The notes under the pieces: generated by a model
Told to the model about the DNA's origin: nothing
The model's database searches: none
Seen by the model: only the letters and a program-made list of their open reading frames with translations
Translations under genes and position numbers: made by a program
Assembly (NCBI GenBank): GCA_965153355.1
Contig: OZ231127.1
Location: 81,840,001 to 81,904,000 of the forward strand
Direction: 5' to 3'
Length of the DNA: 64,000 bases
DNA from: Flaccisagitta enflata
Taxonomy: Eukaryota; Chaetognatha; Sagittoidea; Aphragmophora
Shown here: positions 45,003 through 64,000 of the stretch, in pieces
Layout of the letters: the number at the start of each line of letters is the position of its first letter
Position numbering within the stretch: the stretch's first letter is position 1

Positions 45003-45866
45003 CTAATAAGGGCGGCCACGTCCGCGTCCCCTGCCCCTGGGCCCACCACGAGGAGCCTTGCCGGGAGCTGGGGCCCCCGCGTAACCCGCGTAACCCGCGC
45101 CATGATAGTAAGGGTCGAAATAAGCTCCCCACGGGTCGTAACCGTAATAACCGGCGTAAGGAGGCGGCATCGGGGCTCCGTGCATCGGCCCCGCGCCGTG
45201 AAATCCTCTGCCACCTCGGCCCCCTCGCATTCCACCACCTCGTCCGCCGGGTCCGCCACGGTGGCCGCCGCCGCCCTGCAGCTGCTCCGCGGGCACGGCC
45301 TTTTTGACGTCGACGGACCGATCGCCCAACTCCTGCTTGAGTTTGCCTTTGGCGGTGGCGGCGTCGCAAGCGTCGGAAGTTTTAAACGTGACAAAGATGA
45401 ATCCTTTGCGAATGTTCTTTTCTTTATTCATGGGCGTTTCCAGCTCTTCGATCTCGCCAAATTGTTCGAAATGCTTCCTGATGTCTTCCTCGGGCAACTC
45501 CGGGCTCACGCCGCCAACGAAGATCTTACGGCACTTCTCTTTGGGCGTGGCGCGCTTGGGTTCGATCTTACGATTGCCCAGCGAATGCGATTCGGCCGCC
45601 AAAACGGCGTCTACGGCCTCTTTACCCTCGAACAGGATAAAGCCGAACCCTTTGGAACGGCCCATGGCGTCTTGTTTGATGGTGGCCTGTTTGACGGCGC
45701 CAAACTTGGAGAAATACTCTTTGAACTGATCTTCGGTGGTTTCCCAAGACAGAGAACCGACGAACAGCTTTCGATCGTCATTTTCGTTAATGGAAGCTTT
45801 GATCAAATCGTTGGCGCTAGCTTCGGCGCCGTTCGCTTCGGAATTCGCGATTTCCACCATTTTCAT
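45003..45866 (-). CDS. hnRNP A/B-D-like RNA-binding protein, paralogue c (intronless)
   Basis: One exon, 287 aa from the ATG at 45866. The frame is open to an ATG at 45926, but MVEIANSE (45860) or its neighbour at 45866 matches the acidic start of the paralogues. RRM1: KLFVGSL and KGFGFILFE. RRM2: KIFVGGV and KGFIFVTFK. At the site where a and b have an intron, the frame reads FGEIEELETPMNKEKN without interruption. The tail has GGRGGGMRGGRGGRGF, YAGYYGYDPWGAYFDPYY and ends in RGRPY. Lack of introns fits intron loss or retroposition; it keeps the tandem order and strand, which favours loss after gene conversion with cDNA over random retroposition. Confidence 0.92.
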   Translation of the reverse strand: MKMVEIANSEANGAEASANDLIKASINENDDRKLFVGSLSWETTEDQFKEYFSKFGAVKQATIKQDAMGRSKGFGFILFEGKEAVDAVLAAESHSLGNRKIEPKRATPKEKCRKIFVGGVSPELPEEDIRKHFEQFGEIEELETPMNKEKNIRKGFIFVTFKTSDACDAATAKGKLKQELGDRSVDVKKAVPAEQLQGGGGHRGGPGGRGGGMRGGRGGRGFHGAGPMHGAPMPPPYAGYYGYDPWGAYFDPYYHGAGYAGYAGAPAPGKAPRGGPRGRGRGRGRPY

Positions 45867-45926
45867 GAGTGTTTTGTTGCGAGTTATGTTTGTTTTGTTT
45901 CTTGGTCTAGGTCTTTCTTTTTTCAA

Positions 45927-46999
45927 TAACGTTTGTCAATGTTCAGTAGTTAGGGAATATTGTCTCGTTCGGGGGTGTAGCAATATAGGTCAACTATGAA
46001 AAAGAACACACAGCAAACATCTATATTCCGACTGTTACGACACTCATAGAAAATTATCTTATCCTCAACTTTTTACTTGCTCTTGGTTAATGGATATTTT
46101 TCAACTCTTTTCAAATCATCCGGTTGGGAATGAGAAAAATCTATGGCAAAATCACAAGAATTCTCTCAAGTGACTATGGCGGTTAGAAAAGGTAAATAGA
46201 AAATGAGTTTGTCTTTTGGGTTTTTAAAGCGCTGAAAAGGAAGCGGATAAAATTAGTTATTGACAACTCCGGCGTTTATTATTCTCATGAATTGGAAAGA
46301 CTTTTGTTACGGCTTCTCGTAGTTCGATACACGTAAATTTGATTTCCTAAGCAAATTGGGAAATACACGATATAAGCAAATTGATCTCAGGATCACTGAA
46401 AGTAAGATGGTCATTATGACTGGAAATTAGGTTTTTGTTCATCGATTCATCTCAGTATTTGGTATTGAAAAGTTTCACTGTATTTCATATAGTAGAGATA
46501 AGAGAACTGAGAACTTTACAAATCGAGAGATATTCTCACTAATGTTGAAAATCGATGACTTGAACGAATAAATCGAGCTTATTTGATCCTTATTGTTGAG
46601 AAATATCGTTGCGGGAAAACCATCTTCTTAATTTTGAAGCCAGGATTTGGAGCGCAATAAACTAATGGCTAATATTGTACTTCACTTTAAACTAGTTATT
46701 ACAATACTCGAGCCATATAGTTTTAACTCTGAAAGATAAAGGAAAGAGAAATAAGGTGTTAATTATCATCTGAGGATATCTTTAGTGGGACTTGAAACTA
46801 AGTATTCCGCCAATAAAAAAACAACTGATTTTTACTGATTTGAACGCATCACTATTTGGTATTCATATACCCCCAAAATAACTTTGCTGTATATTCAAAA
46901 CAACAGTGCGAACTGGAGGCGGTACACAATGAGTGCTAGGACAGAGAAATCAGAGAAAATAGAAGAGCAAAGGAGGCAAGCATGGAGAGTGGAAGCAAA

Positions 47000-47031
<32 letters not shown>

Positions 47032-47064
47032 AAAAAAGAAAGAGAGAACTACTAAGGAGGGAAA

Positions 47065-47124
<60 letters not shown>

Positions 47125-47192
47125 GGGAAAGAAAGAAAGAGGGAAAGAAAGAAAGAGGGAAAGAAAGAAAGAGGGAAAGAAAGAAAGAGGGA

Positions 47193-47264
<72 letters not shown>

Positions 47265-47965
47265 AAAAATTGAGAAAAAGAAAAGGAGAAAATGATCGTG
47301 CAAATATGAGGTATGAGAAACTAGAAACAACCCATTACACCACCAACAAAAACAAGGATGATGCTCTCACTTATTGAAACTTACCTAATCCATTGATCGG
47401 CCGAACGAGGAGGTGAGGAAAAAGACCCGGCAGAAAGACCCATGCGAAATTATTCTTTTTAAATGGCAGCGTCTGCGTTTAAAATAGAGTTTCTCAAATA
47501 AACAAAGCGTGTCGCCATCTTGGAATGTGTCTGAAATGAATAAAACCGCCATGAATCGATTGTAGCATCGTGCCAAAAACGAACTTTCGGTATACAAAGA
47601 AAGGCAGATCAAAAACTTGGTTCAAAAAGATGTATACAGAATTACAGATATGGCATGTCCCAATAAACTGCAGGAAAGTTTAAGAGCGAAGGCCAGCTCC
47701 ACAAAAAAATCTTTGATAAAAGCTATTTTACAAGACGATTGATGATCACAGACTAGCAGAATGGATGCCCACTAAGTTGCTACAAAGAGATCGCGCTACT
47801 CTATCACCGACGTCGATGAAGGCACCACGGATGGAAGGACATTCTTGTTGCCAAGATAAATAGAAAAGAAACTATGGTTGCCCCGCTTGTGGAATTGGTT
47901 AAGCGTCGATTGGAATGAAAGGCCAGTCAATAGAAGCGGATAGACAGACTCAAAAGTGTCAAGTC
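45927..47965. other. Intergenic, hnRNP c to FAM177
   Basis: Unique AT-rich DNA with one GAAA array at 46996-47270. I see no exon-like sequence. Confidence 0.55.
46996..47270 (+). repeat. (GAAA)n array
   Basis: GAAA units on the + strand with interspersed GAGGGAAAGAAA units at 47120-47200. Long Lys/Arg frames across it are repeat translation. Confidence 0.97.
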
Positions 47966-48559
47966 CTAAAACTTTTGATTTTCGGAGGACAGAATTTCAG
48001 AATCAGTGCCCAAATGAAGTCCGTCTCCCACAGAATAAACCGCCGCGTCGTCACCAACTCCAGCTCCTCCTCCTCCTCCTGCTCCATCCAAGGGTTCAAC
48101 GGCATTTCTCTTCGCCCTCGCTTTCCGTTCCCTCTCCTCGCGCTCTTTCTCATCTCTCTCCTCTTTCTTCTGCCATGCCCTCTCCTCGATGGCGTAGCCG
48201 TATTTAGGCGTCGTGATGCCCAAAGCCCAGGCGAACTTTTCTCCCAAATAGTCGCAAAAATTAAGAGAACGAACGCCGAAAGTCATGGTGAGATGGAGCA
48301 AGTATTCGCCCCATCTCATGTGCTGAGGCGACTTCTTTTCCGCCACCGCCGTTGTCTTGGAGGATTCCTTTTTTAATTGTCGATTGTTTTTCGCGGCGGC
48401 GTCGTCCTCGTCCGCGTCGTGTAACTCGTCATCGTCGCTGTACTCTTCCAGAGTCCCGTCGGAGAAATGCAGAACGCGTTTCGGTTTCCTTCGAGGAGGA
48501 ATCTCGGCGTCGAGATTAACGGCCGTGCTGTCGACCAACATCGACGCCGAAGTTTCCAT
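47966..48559 (-). CDS. FAM177A1: FAM177-family protein
   Basis: Intronless, 197 aa from the ATG at 48559 (frame open to 48622). FAM177A1 is a small Golgi-associated protein of unclear biochemical role. The conserved core is present in order: PRRKPKRVLHFSDGTLEEYS with DDDE, WGEYLLHLTMTFGVRSLNFC, DYLGEKFAWALGITTPKYGY and AIEE. An acidic Asp/Glu/Ala stretch separates the first two blocks. A charged helix rich in Glu/Arg/Lys and a Gly-rich tail follow. Length and block order match the animal family (human 213-236 aa). Confidence 0.88.
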   Translation of the reverse strand: METSASMLVDSTAVNLDAEIPPRRKPKRVLHFSDGTLEEYSDDDELHDADEDDAAAKNNRQLKKESSKTTAVAEKKSPQHMRWGEYLLHLTMTFGVRSLNFCDYLGEKFAWALGITTPKYGYAIEERAWQKKEERDEKEREERERKARAKRNAVEPLDGAGGGGGAGVGDDAAVYSVGDGLHLGTDSEILSSENQKF

Positions 48560-48622
48560 CTTTACTCTCTCGTTTTCGAGTTTTTTTGTTTTGGTTTTGG
48601 ATTTCAGTTTTTCTGGTTTCAA

Positions 48623-51108
48623 AATCGATCTTGAACGTCATCAACGAAAACCACAAGTCTCTTGTTCATGTTCACTTTAAACTATCATCCATGATGAAGT
48701 AGTTTGCTTTTCTGTCAACTAATGAAGGAAGAAGGATTTTCATTTTTAATACCGAAAAAGAGAAATTTTTCTTTTATTTTTTAGCGCGTCAATAATAATA
48801 AATCTTTTAGCATTCTTTCTTTCTCCAAAACAAAGACGAACGTAAAAGTGGAACAATTGCACAATGGAGAATAGGAAAATCAAAAATGTACACTGATAGT
48901 TTTTTTATTTGGGGGCGAAAAAGGAAAAAAACGTGTCGTCTGAAGGAAAAACTGGAAACAAATTTTACTGAATAACGATCCAAGGGTCCCCCACATCAAA
49001 TCTATTGATTGATCACATGAATGTGCGCGTTTTTTTCTTCTAGTAGGTATTTAACTCGATAATTTTTTATTTTCATTCAAAAAAAAAAAAGTCTTAAGAA
49101 AAAGGCTGAAACCCCTCTCCTCTTTTTTGTTAAAGCAACTTCGATCTCTCCAACACACAAAGGGTTCAGCCATGTATCAGTATCGTTTGTTTTTTAAAAA
49201 ATAAGCGTTACTCGCCGATTGTTATCCACGTGAAGAGTATAATCCTTCCCTCATCCTCCCGAGAAAAGGCAAGGGAGGGAAGGACCAAAGAGCATCAGAA
49301 ATCGAGCTCTAGCTTTTCAGTGAGAGCTCTTTTTTTTCAAATTTGTCGGCTTTTTTTCATAGTCAACTCAAGGCGCAGAATTCATTGACTTTTTTGGTTT
49401 GTTCTCAGGTGACATAAAAATTTACATAAAGATTTGTTTTTACTAAAAAGAGTGTCATCTGAGACATTGTCAATGGCAGGTTTGTTTAAGCAACCTTTGT
49501 TTCCATCACAAAAACGAAAATAATAGTGGCACCCGTTATGTTTGGATTGATCGAGGAAAGGGGTCACACTATTCAAAATTACTCTTTCACTTAAATTTTT
49601 TAATTAGTGATGGCTTGCAATGAGTTGAAATGGGAGGAATATAAACAGACAAAAAGATGCTCGTTTCAACAACAAATAAGATAACAATCATCATAAAACG
49701 GTCCAAAAAATTCAACAACGGTCGTGATCACAGTAAACGTTTTCATAGTTTTTTTTTCACTGGATCTCTCGAGATATCTCCACGATATCTCCGAGAGTTA
49801 AGATCAACTAGATGGTAATGACTCGAGAGATAGAAATAGAAAACAACAACGGAGCCAATGTGCGATAGAAAACAAAATTAAGTTACGATTTGTATGGAGA
49901 ACGAATGTTTCAGAAAACACACCTTTGTTTCCAAGAAACTTCCGCACTCTCTAAAGTCAAAAATAAGGGTCTTTGATTAAAAATTAGAACACCTAAAGAG
50001 TGACTAAGGCAAAGTGGCCCGTGCTTTTTTCCAGCTGGCACAAGATATGATCAATACTTCAATATTCAATAACTTAGGCGAATAAGTATCCCATCACATT
50101 CCGTCCCTGTGATTTGGAAGAAATGGTGAGAAAGCAGAAAAGCTACAAACCAGGAACCATCAATTCACAGGGACGAAATAAACCTTCCGACGAGCGAGCG
50201 ACCGACATCAAATTGCCGTTCACGCCAAAGAAATAAAATTGTATAACGTACAAAGCGCACTTTTGTCTTAAATGTGTGTGTTACGACTTTGTTTCGAAAG
50301 CGAGAGTCGATTGGACAGTTTAGCTAGTTTTAGGTTGGAAGAACTCGCCAGCTCATCTTCCAACTGGTGAGTAGCATTATCATTATAACATGTTGTGACC
50401 GAAAAGTGTGAGTGCGCGCGTGTTTCGGAAAATTAGAGGACTAAAGCGTTTTAAAAATTGACGAGACACGGCATTTAATTGGAACCTAGCAAATATCAGA
50501 TCACAGCTTGGGGGGCGCCTTGAACTTGAAGGCTAATAATAATTCTTACACACACGTCTTTTGAGAGAGAGAGAGAGAGATAATGAAAAGGAAACAAAGA
50601 ATGATCTCGGAATGTTCCAAATAAATAGGTTCATGAAAACCAACATGATTTCAGCTAACCGCGAGAGAAGGAAAAAAAAAGAGATGGGTTTCGTTTTTTT
50701 TTGTTGAGAGGAAATAATGGTGTTTAGATCTTCATATACGTGAGAATATATGTAATACACGAGAGAGATATATGCTACCTAAGTGAAGACACGTAAAGAG
50801 GAAATAGCAAAAAAAAAAGTTTCTTCACCGCTCAGAGTCAACATTGTGTGAAGACATTTTTTTCGAGTATGCAGAAAAGAAAATGGGGGGACGACATTTT
50901 CAGCTTAATTTAGAAGGGTAATTAGGGTGGAGAAAAAGAAAGGGTTGTGTTTGTCTTAGGGAGATAGAAAAACTGGAAAAATCATAATAAAAAGACGGGT
51001 CAAGACTTATTTTCCACCGTCTAGAAAAAAAGAAAAACTGGAAAATATGATGCGATACAACAATTTTTTATACTACTATAAGAAAAATCTTTTCTTATAT
51101 CGCTACAT
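48623..51108. other. Intergenic/3' flank of the DEAD-box helicase
   Basis: 2.5 kb of AT-rich sequence without exons I can support; at least part is probably the helicase 3' UTR. A small GA run is at 50563-50580. Confidence 0.5.
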
Positions 51109-58754
<7,646 letters not shown>

Positions 58755-60093
58755 TTTTGTGACTTACTTATCTTTGACTAAAGTGCGAAGAATTTGTTTA
58801 AGTCTTTTCTTTTTAGCGTGCTTTACTTTTCTTTTTTTTCGATTTTAGTGGGAGAGAGAATTAGTTGCCAGTCTTTTTTTTCGAAAAGATTGATAAATAT
58901 TAAACGATGCAAGTTATTTATAATGCGCGAAAACGTTTGGATGCAAAAGAGTCAATTTTTTTTTCAAATTCAATATACAGGTACAAAGTCTTGTTCTTCG
59001 TATCTTCACAAAATAATGCCAGAGAAAGTCACCAAGTGCCTTTTCTCTAGATCTGCAGGAGAGAATGAAAAAGGATTACCTAATGTAGGTCAGGGATCTA
59101 TATCTTTGGGGGGGATGACGACACAGGGACAACCAAGTGATTCAAACACAGATTCAAGGTACGCAAATACTAGGAGCTTGCAGGGAGCTACTACACCGAA
59201 ACTTGAAATTGAATGAAAACGAAAATTGGATAAGCCTCCCACGCTTCCATAAGAAATGGCAAGTGAGCGCGGAGAGGACGAGAGAGCACATGTACTTGAG
59301 AATCTTATACATGCAAATCAGGTTGTACAAAAAACCACATCCCAGAAGAAAATGTTTTTTTCCGTCGTCATTAACGTTATTTGTTGACGTGTTTTAAGAA
59401 TGTGGAGATAAAGATACTGATAAGATTACAAAGTCCCCGCGCGTCGTCCAAGAAAAAACCTTCCAGAACATCCTCTTTTCTCTCTCTAATATGGCGTCGA
59501 CATGCGGTCCTTTGTAAGCGTTCTTCGAAAGTACATCAACACTAAATATCATTCCGATTCTGACCCGCCGATTGGCGGACTGGCGAAGGTGCTTCTAATC
59601 CCATTGGCCGACAAAGCGACGATGAGTTATTCATCGAGACTCGCGATAGGGGAGATTCTCACCCGAGTATCGAGGATTGGCTAGAAAGAGAGAAGAAAGC
59701 GAGTGGCGGCAGACATACAGAGAGAGAGAGAGCGAGGCAGCAGCTGCAGAGAGGCAAGAATATAGTAGACCCGAAACCCGAGTCCGAGTGTAGATCATTT
59801 CTTAAAATCAGCGGCGTCAGAACGCGTCAGCGGGAGAAGCGGGGAAACCGCGGATGAGAGAGAATCAAAAGAGAAAGGAGAAAATGAGAAAAGAATGTGC
59901 TGAGAATAGACGGTAGAATTGATGAATGCGCTGTAGAACTGACCGATGGCGATGGGATGCGTCCTTTGAGAGAGAACAGATGTGGTTTGAGAGTGACAGG
60001 TGTAACCGACGATAAGGAGAAAGAATCCTGCACTCCGTACGCAGCCGTCTTTTACAATCGCGAGGAGGTATCTTGACGGGGGAGGGTGAAGGA

Positions 60094-60173
<80 letters not shown>

Positions 60174-60761
60174 AAGAAAGAAAGAAAAAAAGAAAGAAAG
60201 AAAGAAAGAAAGAAAGAGAGAAAGAAAGAGAGAGAAAGAGACAGAAAGAGAGAGAGAGGAAAGACCGTAAATTTCAGCGAAATACACTTGATGAGAACGA
60301 GAGCACGAGAATGAATGACAGGCGATATCCCTTTGAAAGATGACGACGATGAGATTAGCGATGATGCATAAAATGTATGCACTATCCATGTATATTATGA
60401 TCGTTCAGAAGTAGTTAGCGAGGAACGAGTGTCCGCAACATGAACGCATCGCCCACGAGTCAGTTATTCAGAATCCTTTTTATTACATTGTAATTCAGTC
60501 TTTCCACAAGATTCTCACCTGAATCAAAATGATAGATATTTAAAGAGACGGTGATGAAAAGCAATGGCGCACGGGCGAAAAGAGGTTAAAATATAGCGGA
60601 TATACACAGTTGGTCGATGCAATTATCTTTCGCAAATAACTTACTCGTAGATTCATCACAATGACAATTAAAAGAGAAAAATTACGAATGCGAGGGGGAG
60701 GGGGGACCCAAAATTATTTGTCCTGGTGTATAGAATTATAGTGTTAATATCACCGAACACT
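58755..60761. other. Intergenic, helicase to PSMC3
   Basis: The helicase 5' flank and PSMC3 3' flank. A GA array is at 60096-60260. No gene is supported; a 60-aa frame on the + strand at 59502 has no recognisable domain. Confidence 0.55.
60096..60260 (+). repeat. (GA)n/(GAAA)n array
   Basis: Purines on the + strand, in the intergenic region between the helicase and PSMC3. Confidence 0.97.
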
Positions 60762-63719
<2,958 letters not shown>

Positions 63720-63914
63720 CTTTGTTCTACTTTGTTTTTATTATTATGTATATTAGGAAGTTTGTAAATTGTTTCGTTAATGAAATAGATATTAATGTCC
63801 CCTCAAAGAACAGAACTGCCAAAAAAAAACAAAAAAAAAAAACAGGTTGTAACAAAAAACGGATTGGTAAAATGCCGACTCGCAGAAAGAATAAATAACG
63901 ACAAAACTCTTTAA

Positions 63915-64000
63915 TCAAACGATCTTCATCTCAAATTCATATTTGGGTTTGACTTCTTGCACGATTTCGTCGGTCTTTGTGACATAAGGCCGTAATTGTT
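63915..64000 (-). CDS. 3' end of an unidentified gene (cut by right edge)
   Basis: The minus frame reads RPYVTKTDEIVQEVKPKYEF followed by EMKIV and a stop at 63915-63917. It is charged, without stops to the window edge, and on the same strand as the other genes. The family is not recognised from 28 residues. It lies 195 bp upstream of the PSMC3 ATG. Confidence 0.45.
   Translation of the reverse strand, partial: QLRPYVTKTDEIVQEVKPKYEFEMKIV

Noticed and set aside
45102-45929. 275-aa plus-strand frame
   Set aside because: Antisense of hnRNP paralogue c with no domain of its own.
59502-59684. 60-aa plus-strand frame ending in a plausible-looking sequence
   Set aside because: No family similarity, no splice context, and the neighbouring ATG frame (MASTCGPL) stops at once.

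Overview
This is nuclear DNA from an animal, most likely an invertebrate or early-branching metazoan. The genes have short spliceosomal introns, and the proteins include metazoan families (LONRF, RAD9, TMEM143, FAM177, TTC23, sedoheptulokinase). A tRNA-Leu(CAA) gene has a canonical tRNA intron. The species cannot be named from the sequence alone. All exon structures below were worked out by hand from splice consensus, reading phase and family similarity.

Every protein gene recognised is on the minus strand. In transcription order (right to left) they are: the 3' end of an unidentified gene at the right edge; PSMC3/Rpt5 proteasome ATPase; a DDX5/DDX17-type DEAD-box helicase; FAM177; three tandem hnRNP A/B-D-like genes; then, after about 10 kb of repeats, SBDS, TTC23-like, SHPK, UTP18, TMEM143-like, ALDH9A1-like and RAD9; and, after another repeat-rich gap, the 5' part of a LONRF-like RING/TPR gene that runs off the left edge. 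A tRNA-Leu(CAA) gene lies inside a TMEM143-like intron.

The seven genes from SBDS to RAD9 (29710 down to 8429) are head to tail with only 150-388 bp between stop and next start. All six downstream members have a polypyrimidine-AG 3' splice-site-like sequence just 5' of their ATG. This is what an operon resolved by spliced-leader trans-splicing would look like, although 5' UTR introns or plain compact genes are not excluded. Functions are mixed housekeeping: ribosome biogenesis (SBDS, UTP18), sugar and aldehyde metabolism (SHPK, ALDH9A1), DNA damage checkpoint (RAD9) and a probable mitochondrial membrane protein.

The rest is dense non-coding repeat structure. (1) One family has a palindromic head, GTCC-rich body and GGCCTTGTT-like tail; the head stem differs between copies but stays self-complementary. 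(2) A four-copy foldback family is bounded by CAGCGGCCCC-type ends and often filled with 21-bp arrays. (3) A 1.7-kb element has nested inverted termini and a two-monomer higher-order tandem array. (4) Several near-full-length foldback elements are present. (5) Long GA/GAAA arrays all have purines on the + strand and often touch splice sites. The regions 3672-8428 and 29711-39609 hold no gene I can support.
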